A DNA stretch of 34,668 nucleotides from Alphaproteobacteria bacterium (GCA_018650465.1 JABIFY010000032.1:1-34668); one strand, 5' to 3'. Counted from the first letter of the stretch, positions 1 through 8,555 are shown. Made by a program: numbers and translations. The notes: generated from the letters alone by a model not told the origin.

Positions 1-60
1 CCAAAGGGGGATGTGCTCTCCTAACGGTGTGGATAAGGCCTTGCCAAGTAATTGCTGCAT
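1..60 (-). CDS. Partial IS transposase, N-terminal end (inferred)
   Basis: An ATG at 60 opens a minus-strand frame that stays open for all 20 codons to the window edge; it begins MQQLLGKALS. I do not recognise the family from so few residues. It is called a transposase because of position: its start lies 66 bp inside the short terminal repeat at 126-139. The mirror-image repeat at the other window edge lies beside the 3' end of another minus-strand gene. Together they fit the 5' and 3' ends of one IS type. A small inverted repeat (63-69 with 88-94) just upstream of the start could form a hairpin in the leader. No clear ribosome binding site is seen. Confidence 0.35.
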   Translation of the reverse strand, partial: MQQLLGKALSTPLGEHIPLW

Positions 61-125
61 ATTTTGAGACTTTCTTTGGTCGGAGAATCTCAAAGTATGA
101 ATCACTTCAGGGCTTTATCCTATTA

Positions 126-139
126 AGTCGGGTACTGTG
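126..139 (-). repeat. Putative IS terminal inverted repeat (left edge)
   Basis: Read inward (minus strand) the sequence is CACAGTACCCGACT. The same 14 bases occur at 34531-34544 on the plus strand, again reading inward to the nearer window edge. The flanking bases differ between the two sites, as expected for the opposite ends (IRL and IRR) of one IS. The IS body would lie at 1-139. Confidence 0.55.
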
Positions 140-250
140 AGCGAGGGGATGACTGATTTATATTCCATTTTTCAGAACGAGCAAGTTGAGACTGTTCGGT
201 GCGGGCGTTGAAGACATAGCTTTTGATTGGCAAAACACCGTTTCCGGTTT

Positions 251-298
251 TCTGTCATTCGGAGGATTTCTGTCATTCGGAGGATTTCTGGCATTTGG
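251..298 (+). repeat. 18-bp tandem repeat in the leader of the zinc-ribbon gene
   Basis: Two perfect copies of the 18-mer TCTGTCATTCGGAGGATT (251-268 and 269-286) are followed by a degraded third partial copy to 298. It lies in the 237-bp non-coding gap between the IS end and the zinc-ribbon gene. The reading frame across it (186-380) repeats FLSFGG but has no ribosome binding site and overlaps the next start, so I do not treat it as a gene. I see nothing else in the gap. Confidence 0.7.
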
Positions 299-376
299 AA
301 ATGTCTTTGTGGCAGTTATTGCCTCTCCCCGTGCAAATGCCTATAAGAGTTTGACGCAATTTGGTGAATTTCCGGA

Positions 377-1339
377 ATGATTCTTACTTGCCCGTCCTGT
401 GACACCCGATATGAAATAAATGCCTCGGCCTTGCCGCCCGGCGGGCGTACTGTCCGTTGTGCCAAATGTGGCAACTCATGGACTGAACAATCCGAGCAGG
501 CAGCGGCACCCGCCGCGCCCTTGGCCGCGCCAGTAGCAGCGCCTCCACCTCCTCCCCCTGTTCCCGAACCCCCTGCGGAACCTGAAATGCCTTCGGCGCC
601 TGTTGCGCAAGAAGTCGGTTTTGATGACCCGGCACCGGCCAAAGCACCGGTACCGCCTGTCATTGATGATAATTTTCCTGACCCCTTGCCCCAGCCTGAC
701 GATTACGACGACGACGATGATGATTTCGAGGTGCCAAGCCTTGATGACTTCGACGACATGCCGAATATCTCACCGCGGGGGAGCAAAAAAGCCAAAAAAT
801 CCAAACGAGGCAAAAAAGCCGGGGGGGGTGATGGCAAGCGCATCGGCATGATGGTGGGCTGGATCAGCTTGCTGGTCTTTGTGATCGCTATTGTCGTTGG
901 CGGACTATTTGGCCGGGATATGATCATCTCTTCATGGCCGCCCGCCAGCCAGCTTTATGATGCCATTGGCATGGGTGATCCGCCATTGAGTGAGCTGCTG
1001 GATATCAGCGGTATTAAACCGACACCAGGCCGGGACAAGGACGGCAAGGCGATCCTGACGATTACCGGCAATGTGGTGAATATTTCTGGCGAAATTCAAA
1101 TGGTGCCGCAACTGGCCGGTGCCCTGCTGGATGCCAAGCGTGCACCCGTTTTCGAATGGACCTTCAAGGCATCCAAAAGCGAGCTGAAACCAGGGGAGAA
1201 AATTGAATTCTCTACCCTGGTGCCCGATCCGCCGAAGACGGCACAAGGGTTGAAGATCAGCTTCGTGATCGAAGATGCCGATGGTCAAAAAGGCGATGAC
1301 CACAAGGCTGAAGATGCCCCCAAGGACGACAAGAAGTAA
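377..1339 (+). CDS. MJ0042-type zinc-ribbon, DUF3426 membrane protein
   Basis: A 320-residue protein with three visible parts. Residues 1-35 form a zinc ribbon with ligands C5, C8, C28 and C31, the 'MJ0042' finger-like domain. Residues 40-155 are a low-complexity linker: Ala/Pro-rich, then strongly acidic (a run of Asp near 109-116), then Lys-rich. A single membrane segment spans about 157-178, followed by a globular C-terminal domain (about 220-300) of the DUF3426 type. The topology suggests a cytoplasmic finger and an outer C-terminal domain. The family is common in alphaproteobacteria but has no settled function. The gene is 44 bp ahead of hpt on the same strand and probably co-transcribed with it. 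An 8-G tract at 821-828 lies in the linker coding region. Confidence 0.85.
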   Translation: MILTCPSCDTRYEINASALPPGGRTVRCAKCGNSWTEQSEQAAAPAAPLAAPVAAPPPPPPVPEPPAEPEMPSAPVAQEVGFDDPAPAKAPVPPVIDDNFPDPLPQPDDYDDDDDDFEVPSLDDFDDMPNISPRGSKKAKKSKRGKKAGGGDGKRIGMMVGWISLLVFVIAIVVGGLFGRDMIISSWPPASQLYDAIGMGDPPLSELLDISGIKPTPGRDKDGKAILTITGNVVNISGEIQMVPQLAGALLDAKRAPVFEWTFKASKSELKPGEKIEFSTLVPDPPKTAQGLKISFVIEDADGQKGDDHKAEDAPKDDKK

Positions 1340-1383
1340 AAAGATACGCACTAAAGCGTTCGAGATAATCAAAGGTACTTTTT

Positions 1384-1941
1384 ATGGCGATTAATCCAGC
1401 CGACGATAATGCGTCGATCCGTGTCCTGTTCAGCGAACAGGACATTGCAGACAGGGTGGGCACCCTGGGCCAGGAAATTGCAGATATGCTGGGCAATGAT
1501 TTGCTGCTGATTGCGATTTTGAAAGGCAGTTTCGTTTTTACCGCTGATTTGATGCGCTCCATGCATCGTGCTGGTATCCGCCCGCAGGTGGATTTCATGC
1601 AGTTATCCAGTTATGGCACCGGTACTGAAAGTTCCAAAACCGTCGAGATGGTGCGCGACACGACAGACCCTATCGAAGGTCGTAACATCTTGATTGTGGA
1701 CGATATTCTGGAATCAGGACGGACCCTGGATTTTGCCCGTGAGCATCTTTACAAGCGTGGGGCCAACAAGGTTGGCCTCTGTGTCTTGCTCGACAAGGTT
1801 GGCAAGCGGGTCGAAGGTGTCGGCGTAGAAGCAGATTTTGTTGGCTTTGAATGTCCCGATGATTTTGTTGTAGGCTATGGCCTCGACTGGGCCCACTTTT
1901 ACCGCGAGCTGCCCTTTATCGGAGTTGTTGAGGACAGCTGA
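1384..1941 (+). CDS. hpt: Hypoxanthine phosphoribosyltransferase
   Basis: A 185-residue purine-salvage enzyme that transfers ribose 5-phosphate from PRPP to hypoxanthine (and usually guanine) to give IMP/GMP in the cytoplasm. The PRPP-binding signature VDDILESGRT is at residues 105-114. The KGS loop (ILKGSFVF, about 45-52) and the C-terminal DFVVGYGLDW segment that holds the purine ring are also present. Length is normal for bacterial Hpt. It follows the zinc-ribbon gene by 44 bp and ends before a palindromic element that may act as its terminator. Confidence 0.95.
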   Translation: MAINPADDNASIRVLFSEQDIADRVGTLGQEIADMLGNDLLLIAILKGSFVFTADLMRSMHRAGIRPQVDFMQLSSYGTGTESSKTVEMVRDTTDPIEGRNILIVDDILESGRTLDFAREHLYKRGANKVGLCVLLDKVGKRVEGVGVEADFVGFECPDDFVVGYGLDWAHFYRELPFIGVVEDS

Positions 1942-1998
1942 GAAGCTGGCTCTATATCTGATGTTGTCTGAGCGGGTTTGATTCAACCCAGGAAAAAC

Positions 1999-2168
1999 GG
2001 TGCCTGGCATTCTTCTTGCCTGGCTCCGCTTTTCCGACCGCTATTTTCAAACTCCACGAACAAGGGCTCTTTTCGATAGTGGACGACAAGCCGTCAGTCG
2101 CTTTTGTTCTCTACGTCCCGCGAAATGCGGAGCCAGACAGCTTCGCGAAGGCGCTTGTGCCAGGCACC
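1999..2168. repeat. Palindromic REP-like element between convergent genes
   Basis: The ends are an 11-bp inverted repeat, GGTGCCTGGCA at 1999-2009 and TGCCAGGCACC at 2158-2168. Inside lies a second inverted pair, CTGGCTCCGC at 2020-2029 and GCGGAGCCAG at 2127-2136. A further 10-bp perfect palindrome, CTTCGCGAAG, sits at 2141-2150. The outer core is the same GTGCCTGGCA motif found in the hairpins around the RAYT gene at 4.8-5.5 kb. The element fills most of the 257-bp gap between the ends of hpt and the DUF4175 gene, so it may also act as a bidirectional transcription stop. Calling it a RAYT-mobilised repeat is an inference. Confidence 0.6.
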
Positions 2169-2198
2169 GGATTTGGCCAGGCAGTGGACACCCGGTAT

Positions 2199-4673
2199 TC
2201 AAAAACGCCGCAATAACCGATCAAGATAATCTCTTTCCAGGCGCGGGCGGGTCAGGTCGCTGGCCCGGTTATGCAATTCCTTCAGAACCTTGCGGGCGCG
2301 TTGCATCGCGGTCTCGTCGGGGATTTTCACATCTCCATCCGGGTTTTTACCCTGGGCATCCAATGGCCTGCCAAGGGGGTCGGTATTGCGACCGGGCATG
2401 GGCATGCGGCCCTGGCCCATCAGGCCTTGTTGACCACGTTCACCCGCCATGGCCTTGGCCAGGGCTTCCGCACCTGACCGCATTTGCTGCAAGGCGGTAC
2501 TTTGTTGTGGCGCCGCATTTCCGGGCTCACCACTTTGCAACGACTTGCCAGCACCGCGCATGGCGCGTTCGGCCTTGCCCAGTTGTTTGGGAATTTTGCC
2601 GCGAGCTTCGCCCAGTTGTCGCATAATTTCACCCAGCCGACGCCGCAAGGCTTCCTGTTCAGCGGCACTTGCTTTGGACTGTTTGTCGCCTGGTTTGGCC
2701 TTGCCGCTTTGCTGGCGGCGCAGGCTTTGGTCCAGCAATTCCTGCTGACGACGCATCAATTTGCCCATTTCGCCCAAAGCCTTTTGACCGGCTTGCATTT
2801 GTTTGGACATTTGCCGCTGACGGCTACCAGCCCGCAGACTCTCCAGCATATTACGTAACTGCGACAGCAATTCCTTCGCCGCATCTCGGGCGCCCAGCCG
2901 AGACAATTCCCGGGCCCGGTCCAGCATATTTTGCAGATCCTGGCGGTCTACCGAGCGGGCATTGGGGTCGATGGGCAGATTGGCCTGATTTTGTTGTTGT
3001 GGATTTTTGGCCATTTCTTCCATCATAGCCTGCAGAAAACGGTCCATGGCCTGCTTCAATTCCTGCGCCAGACGGTCAATTTCCGCCTGTGAGGCATTCC
3101 GCGACAGGGCATCCATCAGATTCTGCTCGGCCTTTCGCAAGGCCCGTTCAGCCAGGGACAGGACACCGTCCTCGATACGCAGGGCCGTATCCCACAAGAT
3201 GTCGATTACTTCATCCACGGCCCTGTCGCTGCTGTCCAGTTCCAGCCGCCGGATGGCGGACCGCAAGCTCAGGGTCACCACGCTGTCATCGTCATATTCT
3301 TCGGGAAAAGCCGAGATAACACGCAAGGTCCGGGCGATGGCTTTGCCTTCATCACTCATCGATGCCAGACGTTTGCGCTGCTCAATGATGGCCCGTGCTA
3401 CAGGATGTTCAAAGGGGCGCTCAGGCAGGATGACTTTTTGGCTCTGGCTTCGGCCCGTCTGGCCGGCAGCATCTTCTGCTTCCAGGACCATCGTCACCGG
3501 CAAACCAGCCCACTTGTGGGGTGTAAAATCCTTGAACATTTTGTGCCGGAAGACATCCGGTGCCTGACCGGGCAGAGGGACTTCAATGAATTGCGGTGGT
3601 TGATCCCCGTGTTTCAGCGACAGGCGCAGGCTCGCCAGGCCATAATCATCTGTCGCCAGAAGTGGTATTTTCAAACCCAGACGAGCTGAAACTGTCGGTG
3701 CCTGTTCGATGGCGGCCTGCGGCGCTTCGTCGGGGATGATGGCGAAGTCCCATTTCGCCAGTTCCCTGGTCTCTTGCATCAGATGGGCGCTCTGGGGCCG
3801 GTCCAGCTTGCTGTTTAATTCATGATTTTGGGCATCAATGGCCGTTGCCGTTATTGTCGTGGTTGCAGGTGCATGGCCCATGATCAGGACCGGCAGTCCC
3901 GCACCACCATGCAGGCGAACAAACAATTCGCTGTTGACGGGTACACTATAAACGGCGATTTCATTTTCGCTGATTGCCTGTTGGACCAGGCTTTTGCCAT
4001 GGGCCGTCAACAGAACCGGTGCTTTGCCAGTATAGGCCGGTGGTGTCACCCAGGCTTCGAACCGGGCGGCGGGCACAGGCGTCGAAATATCCGGTGCAAA
4101 GGCTTGCGCCAAACGATTTGCGCCCTCGGACCCGGCCGCCATCAAGCCGACAAAAAGTAACAACCCCACAGCGTAACGAATAGCGCGTGGATCCCGTTCG
4201 GCCAGTCCCGGTCGCGGCCAGCGCGGGCGCAATCGTGCGAGAGCTTCAAGAGCACGGTTTTTTGACAACAGCCACAACTGCCATGTTGCCGGATTTGATT
4301 TATCTGGATTGGCAAGCTGATCTTCCAGGGCCTGGATCGGTCGATGCACAGTGCCGCTATCTGTTTCCAGCCGTCTGCGACCCTGTTCACGGTTGGGCAG
4401 CCGGACCAGCGGCAAACGAAGCAGCAACAAAGTCGCGATGCCAGCTGCAAAAAGTATCAGACCGGCCAGGTGAAAATAACCAGGCACAGATTGCCAAAGA
4501 CCGGCCAGAGATAAAGCCACAAATAGCGCTGCTAAAACGACAAGCGGCCACAGCGCCCGCCAGAGGGATTCCCAATACAGGGCCAGGCGCGCCAACAGAA
4601 TCCGAAACCCGATGCGGGTATCGGACGTTGGTGGAATATGATCGTTACTTGCCATCACACCGGGCCGAAGCAT
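2199..4673 (-). CDS. DUF4175 / TIGR02302 family membrane protein
   Basis: An 824-residue protein of the alphaproteobacterial TIGR02302 (DUF4175) family, function unknown. Two N-terminal membrane segments (about 41-59 and 66-88) and a third at about 164-182 precede a long soluble region, probably outside the cytoplasm. The last third (about 540-770) is rich in Gln, Met, Arg and Ala and is probably coiled coil or low complexity, which is typical of the family. ATG at 4673 was kept because an AAAAGG stretch precedes it directly; ATG at 4655 (MASNDH...) is an alternative. In relatives the gene usually follows lysA. Here about 0.9 kb containing a RAYT gene and its hairpins separates the two. The role may be in the envelope, but nothing in the sequence proves it. 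Confidence 0.85.
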   Translation of the reverse strand: MLRPGVMASNDHIPPTSDTRIGFRILLARLALYWESLWRALWPLVVLAALFVALSLAGLWQSVPGYFHLAGLILFAAGIATLLLLRLPLVRLPNREQGRRRLETDSGTVHRPIQALEDQLANPDKSNPATWQLWLLSKNRALEALARLRPRWPRPGLAERDPRAIRYAVGLLLFVGLMAAGSEGANRLAQAFAPDISTPVPAARFEAWVTPPAYTGKAPVLLTAHGKSLVQQAISENEIAVYSVPVNSELFVRLHGGAGLPVLIMGHAPATTTITATAIDAQNHELNSKLDRPQSAHLMQETRELAKWDFAIIPDEAPQAAIEQAPTVSARLGLKIPLLATDDYGLASLRLSLKHGDQPPQFIEVPLPGQAPDVFRHKMFKDFTPHKWAGLPVTMVLEAEDAAGQTGRSQSQKVILPERPFEHPVARAIIEQRKRLASMSDEGKAIARTLRVISAFPEEYDDDSVVTLSLRSAIRRLELDSSDRAVDEVIDILWDTALRIEDGVLSLAERALRKAEQNLMDALSRNASQAEIDRLAQELKQAMDRFLQAMMEEMAKNPQQQNQANLPIDPNARSVDRQDLQNMLDRARELSRLGARDAAKELLSQLRNMLESLRAGSRQRQMSKQMQAGQKALGEMGKLMRRQQELLDQSLRRQQSGKAKPGDKQSKASAAEQEALRRRLGEIMRQLGEARGKIPKQLGKAERAMRGAGKSLQSGEPGNAAPQQSTALQQMRSGAEALAKAMAGERGQQGLMGQGRMPMPGRNTDPLGRPLDAQGKNPDGDVKIPDETAMQRARKVLKELHNRASDLTRPRLERDYLDRLLRRF

Positions 4674-4760
4674 CCTTTTAGAAGGAGAAATATCGTTAAC
4701 ACCCGATTTTCCCTCAGGACACCCCTCATGTCCAATCAGAAAACGGTGACTCCTGACTCA

Positions 4761-4814
4761 TAATTGGTGCCAGGCACTAATTAACAAACATTAATCAGTG
4801 CCTGGCACCAATTA
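4761..4814. repeat. REP hairpin upstream of the RAYT gene
   Basis: A perfect 17-bp inverted repeat, TAATTGGTGCCAGGCAC (4761-4777) and its complement (4798-4814), surrounds a 20-base AT-rich loop. Each arm contains a small palindrome of its own, GTGCCaGGCAC. Part of the element (4767-4816) recurs in the same orientation after the RAYT gene at 5529-5578. Such hairpins next to a Y1-type transposase gene are the hallmark of REP/RAYT systems. Confidence 0.85.
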
Positions 4815-4862
4815 ATTTACGTTCAGCGGAAAAAATAGCTCTGGCCCCTGCATATCACCGGT

Positions 4863-5525
4863 ATGCCAAGACGCCCCAGAATAGTTGTGCCCGGCGCACC
4901 TCATCACGTGACCCAACGTGGCAACCGACGTCAGCAGACGTTTTTCACCCATTGGGATTATCGTTATTATCTCGAGTTGCTCGAAAGGTCCTGCGAAAAA
5001 TACGAAGTCGCGCTTTGGGCTTATTGCCTCATGCCGAACCACGTTCACTTGATCCTGGTGCCCGGAGAAGCAGCGAATCTGAGTCAGGTTGTTGGCGAAA
5101 CTCACAAAAAATTCGCTGCCAGAATTAATCAACGACATGATTGGAAAGGCCACCTCTGGCAAAGCAGGTATGCTTCTTTTGCCATGGATGAGACCTGGCT
5201 GTTGATGGCTGCCAGATATATCGAGCTTAATCCTGTTCGTGCAAAAATAGTGAACAAACCAGAGGATTATCGATGGTCCAGTGCCGGTGCCCACAGCAAT
5301 GGATCATTGGATCGCCTGAGTTCGTCTGACCCACTGACTGAATTGGTTCCCGACTGGGCCGCTTTTTTGCTTGATGAGCCTGTGGAGGCTGTTCATCCGA
5401 ATATGAACAAACACGAAGCGGCTGGATACCCTGTTGGCAGCGACGTGTTTATCCAAAAGGCTGAGCTCTTGACCGGGCGCTCCCTTAAAGCCCTCCGTCG
5501 GGGTCGACCTCCCAAAAAGCGTTAA
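4863..5525 (+). CDS. REP-associated tyrosine transposase (RAYT, Y1/HUH)
   Basis: A 220-residue single-domain protein of the transposase-17 (Y1_Tnp, IS200-like) superfamily. The metal-binding HUH motif is H60-V-H62 in MPNHVHLIL. The likely catalytic tyrosine is Y119 in AARYIELNPVRA. Both are intact, so the enzyme may be active. RAYTs are domesticated relatives of IS200/IS605 transposases that nick at REP hairpins as single strands. The gene lies between two direct copies of a GTGCCAGGCAC hairpin and points against its minus-strand neighbours lysA and DUF4175. There are no classical IS ends or accessory genes. Specificity for the flanking hairpins is an inference from their position. Confidence 0.9.
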   Translation: MPRRPRIVVPGAPHHVTQRGNRRQQTFFTHWDYRYYLELLERSCEKYEVALWAYCLMPNHVHLILVPGEAANLSQVVGETHKKFAARINQRHDWKGHLWQSRYASFAMDETWLLMAARYIELNPVRAKIVNKPEDYRWSSAGAHSNGSLDRLSSSDPLTELVPDWAAFLLDEPVEAVHPNMNKHEAAGYPVGSDVFIQKAELLTGRSLKALRRGRPPKKR

Positions 5526-5528
5526 ATA

Positions 5529-5578
5529 GTGACAGGCACTAATTAACAAAGATTAATAGGTGCATGGCACCAATTAAT
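5529..5578. repeat. REP hairpin downstream of the RAYT gene
   Basis: A direct, same-orientation copy of 4767-4816, with 5 mismatches in 50 positions by my alignment. Two of the changes (C to A at 5532 and 5564) fall in the hairpin arms and weaken the stem, so this copy is more decayed than the upstream one. It begins 3 bp after the RAYT stop and ends 11 bp before the lysA stop codon, and may influence the end of lysA transcripts. Confidence 0.8.
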
Positions 5579-5589
5579 AAGTCGAGGGT

Positions 5590-6846
5590 TTACTTCAACC
5601 AGTCGGGGATGGTGTCGTTGGCGATCAGGTCTTCGATGGTTTTGCGTTTGCGGATGACGCTGAAATCGCTGCCGTGAACCAGCACTTCTGCGGCCATGGG
5701 GCGGGCATTGTAGGTGGACGCCATCACCGCGCCATAGGCTCCAGCGGAGCGGATGGCGATCAGCTCGCCTTCGCCCAGTTCGGGTAGTTCACAATTGCGG
5801 GCGAAGGTGTCGCCGCTCTCGCAGATCGGGCCAACCACATCGGCTTCGCTGTGTGGGCCATTGGTCAGGCGCACGGGCACCAGATCATGTTTGGCGTCAT
5901 ACAGGGTCGGGCGAATAAGGTCGTTCATGGCGGCATCAATTATGACAAAACGACGGTCTTCGCTTTGCTTGTTGTAAACCAGCGACGAAACCACAATGCC
6001 TGCATTGCCCACTATCACGCGGCCAGGCTCAAAGCCCAGTTTCTTGCCGGTCTTGCCAAAGACGTTTTTGACGACCGCACCATATTCAGCCGGGCTGGGT
6101 GGTGTTTCCTCGCCATAGGGAATACCGAGGCCGCCGCCCAGATCGATGGTGCTGATGTCATGACCATCTTGTTCCAGCAGTTCAACCATTTCCAGCAGAC
6201 GGTGATAGGCCAGCTCGTAGGGTTTCAGCGTGGTGATTTGTGATCCGATATGAACGGCTGCTGCCTTGACCTGGATGCCGGGAAGTTCCGCCGCGCGGGC
6301 ATAGAGTTCCCGGGCCCGGGGCCAGGCGACACCAAATTTGTTTTCGGCCTTGCCAGTGGTGATCTTGGCGTGGGTTTTGGCGTCCACATCCGGGTTCAGG
6401 CGAATACCGATTTGCGCCGTGGCACCCATGCCATTGGCCACTTCGGACAGGGCCTCCAGTTCGGCTTCTGATTCAACATTGAACTGGCCAATCCCGGCTT
6501 CAAGGCCCGCGCGCATTTCTTCGCGCTTTTTGCCAACACCGGAAAAAACGATTTCATCCGCCGCCACACCAGCGGCTTGCGCAATGGCCAACTCGCCCGC
6601 CGAGACAATATCCGCCCCGGCTCCTTGTTGCGACAACAAACGCACAAGGGCCACATTGCTGTTGGCTTTGACGGCGTAATAGATTTTTGCATCCAGACCC
6701 GTCAAGGCATCGGCAAAGGCCTTGTAATGCCGCACCAGAGTGGCACTGGAATAACAGTAAAAAGGCGTGCCAACAGCGTTGGCAATTTCCTGGATGGCGA
6801 TGTCTTCCGCGTAAAGCTCGCCGTCCCGATAATCGAAATGGTCCAT
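5590..6846 (-). CDS. lysA: Diaminopimelate decarboxylase
   Basis: A 418-residue PLP enzyme that decarboxylates meso-diaminopimelate to L-lysine, the last step of lysine synthesis. It has the fold-type III (alanine racemase-like) barrel with the PLP lysine K60 in IYYAVKAN. A HIGSQI motif, a glycine-rich phosphate loop (DLGGGLGIPYG) and the partner-subunit cysteine motif CESGDTFA are present, followed by the typical AGAYGAVMAS segment. It lies 51 bp after lptM in an argH-lptM-lysA operon. Length is normal. Confidence 0.97.
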   Translation of the reverse strand: MDHFDYRDGELYAEDIAIQEIANAVGTPFYCYSSATLVRHYKAFADALTGLDAKIYYAVKANSNVALVRLLSQQGAGADIVSAGELAIAQAAGVAADEIVFSGVGKKREEMRAGLEAGIGQFNVESEAELEALSEVANGMGATAQIGIRLNPDVDAKTHAKITTGKAENKFGVAWPRARELYARAAELPGIQVKAAAVHIGSQITTLKPYELAYHRLLEMVELLEQDGHDISTIDLGGGLGIPYGEETPPSPAEYGAVVKNVFGKTGKKLGFEPGRVIVGNAGIVVSSLVYNKQSEDRRFVIIDAAMNDLIRPTLYDAKHDLVPVRLTNGPHSEADVVGPICESGDTFARNCELPELGEGELIAIRSAGAYGAVMASTYNARPMAAEVLVHGSDFSVIRKRKTIEDLIANDTIPDWLK

Positions 6847-6897
6847 GAGGTCGGTTCTTTCAGAATTCTTTTGATCGGCTGTATTTTGATTAGACGA

Positions 6898-7032
6898 TCA
6901 GGTTTTTTTCTTCGGCTGTTCTGTTTTTGCTGTGGGTTTTTCGAGCGCACCCTTTTTGCCACAGGCGGTCAGTGCCGAACCTGTTGACACGATTATGGCC
7001 AACAGCAAGATATATTTCAGTCCTTTGATCAT
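6898..7032 (-). CDS. lptM: Small LptM-like lipoprotein
   Basis: A 44-residue protein read from the sequence: MIKGLKYILL, then a hydrophobic stretch and the lipobox LTAC followed by GKKGAL. The cleavage cysteine is residue 24, and a Lys/Pro-rich hydrophilic tail ends in PKKKT. The lipobox, the CGKKG start of the mature protein and the position between argH and lysA match the LptM (YifL) family, whose E. coli member helps assemble the LPS transporter LptDE in the outer membrane. The start is 5 bp after the argH stop, so translation is probably coupled. Confidence 0.85.
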   Translation of the reverse strand: MIKGLKYILLLAIIVSTGSALTACGKKGALEKPTAKTEQPKKKT

Positions 7033-7037
7033 GGCTT

Positions 7038-8477
7038 CTACCTTTTATCGCTCAAGTCAGTTTGTGCTGCTTGCGCCGCAGCCCGAACCAGATCAGGTGC
7101 CGTGCCGCCAAAGCTGGTGCGGCTGCTGACGGAATTATTGACGCCCAGTACAGCAAAAATCTCGTCCGTAATGCCGGCTTCCACTGTTTGCATATCTGCC
7201 AGACTCAAATCTTCCAAGCCGCAGTTTTTACTTTCAGCCATACGAACGATCTGTCCCGTGATGTCGTGGGCCCGGCGGAACGGTACGCCCAGGACCCGCA
7301 CAACCCAGTCGGCCAGATCGGTTGCCGTGGAAAATCCTTGTCCGGCGGCGGCTTCCATGGCCGCTTCGTTGACCTTGATTTCAGCCACCATGCCGGTCAT
7401 GGCCGCGATAGCCAGTGCAAGGCTGTCGGCGGTATCAAAGGTTGGCTCCTTGTCTTCCTGCATGTCCTTGGAATAGGTCATGGGCAGGCCCTTCATGACG
7501 ATCAGCAGCGTATTCAGATTACCGATGATGCGCCCGGATTTGGCCCGTGCCAGTTCGGCTGCATCGGGGTTCTTCTTTTGCGGCATGATTGACGAGCCGG
7601 TCGAGAGGCTATCCGGCAGGGCGACAAAATTCACCAATGGCGAGGCCCACAAAACAATCTCTTCCGCCAGCCTGGAAATATGTACAGCCGTGATCGAGCA
7701 AGCCGAGAGATATTCCAGGGCAAAATCCCGGTCGGCAACGGCGTCCATTGAATTGGCGCACGGCCGGTCAAAGCCCAGGGCCGTCGCCGTGGCCTGGCGG
7801 TCGATGGGAAAGGATGTGCCTGCCAGGGCGGCAGCGCCCAGCGGGTTCTCGTTCATGCGGGCCCGGCAATCGGCCAGCCGACTGCGATCACGGGAAAACA
7901 TCTGATAATAAGCCATCATGTGATGACCAAAGGTCACGGGCTGGGCGGTTTGCAAATGCGTGAAGCCAGGCATAACGGTTGCGGCATGTTCTTCCGCCCG
8001 CGTTGCCAGGGCTTGCAGCAAGGCTTTTAAGGCGGCGTCCGTATTGTCGATGGCGTCCCGTACCCAAAGCCGGAAATCTGTGGCCACCTGGTCGTTACGT
8101 GACCGGGCTGTATGCAGCCTGCCCGCGGCCGGGCCGATGATTTCATGCAGCCGGGCTTCGATATGCATATGAATATCTTCAAGGGCCGCTGAATATTCAA
8201 ACTTGCCGTCCCGGATTTCGCCTTCGATCTGATCCAGACCTGTCAAAATTGCGTGACCATCGTCATTGCCGATGATGCCTTGCGCCATCAACATGTTACA
8301 ATGGGCCCGCGACCCGGCCAGGTCCTGGGTATACATCAGACGGTCAAAATCGATGGAGGCATTGATGGCTTCCATGATGGCGGCAGGACCTGCAGCAAAG
8401 CGTCCGCCCCACAAGGAGTTGGCGTCCGAGTCTGTTTTTGGCGTCTGATCTTTGGTGTTCTGATCTTTGGCGGTCAT
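7038..8477 (-). CDS. argH: Argininosuccinate lyase
   Basis: A 479-residue enzyme that splits argininosuccinate into arginine and fumarate, the last step of arginine synthesis. The fumarase/aspartase superfamily signature [12 protein letters not shown] is at residues 294-305 and holds the catalytic serine. The THLQ histidine is H174, and the SRNDQ substrate loop is at about 126-130. A hydrophilic 20-residue N-terminal extension ([10 protein letters not shown]...) precedes the conserved LWGGRF start. It is the first gene of the minus-strand argH-lptM-lysA operon and is divergent from the thioredoxin-like gene at 8556. Confidence 0.97.
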   Translation of the reverse strand: MTAKDQNTKDQTPKTDSDANSLWGGRFAAGPAAIMEAINASIDFDRLMYTQDLAGSRAHCNMLMAQGIIGNDDGHAILTGLDQIEGEIRDGKFEYSAALEDIHMHIEARLHEIIGPAAGRLHTARSRNDQVATDFRLWVRDAIDNTDAALKALLQALATRAEEHAATVMPGFTHLQTAQPVTFGHHMMAYYQMFSRDRSRLADCRARMNENPLGAAALAGTSFPIDRQATATALGFDRPCANSMDAVADRDFALEYLSACSITAVHISRLAEEIVLWASPLVNFVALPDSLSTGSSIMPQKKNPDAAELARAKSGRIIGNLNTLLIVMKGLPMTYSKDMQEDKEPTFDTADSLALAIAAMTGMVAEIKVNEAAMEAAAGQGFSTATDLADWVVRVLGVPFRRAHDITGQIVRMAESKNCGLEDLSLADMQTVEAGITDEIFAVLGVNNSVSSRTSFGGTAPDLVRAAAQAAQTDLSDKR

Positions 8478-8555
8478 GATGGTTTTCCGGTCGCGCGAAA
8501 TTTTGGTTTAAACAGTTTTCTGGCTTAATTGCTGTGTAACGTAAAGGTTTTCTTG

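Noticed and set aside
3-140. Plus-strand frame open from the left edge to a stop at 138-140
   Set aside because: If it were a gene end next to the terminal repeat it should resemble the gene end at the right edge, but the two differ. The minus-strand start at 60 fits the IS model better.
186-380. 64-codon frame with FLSFGG repeats
   Set aside because: Its repeat comes from the 18-bp DNA tandem repeat. It lacks a ribosome binding site and overlaps the start of the zinc-ribbon gene.
2016-2216. Plus-strand 66-codon frame (and a 208-codon frame at 2000-2626) after hpt
   Set aside because: Both run through the palindromic element and the antisense of the DUF4175 gene. They have no ribosome binding site and no family-like composition.
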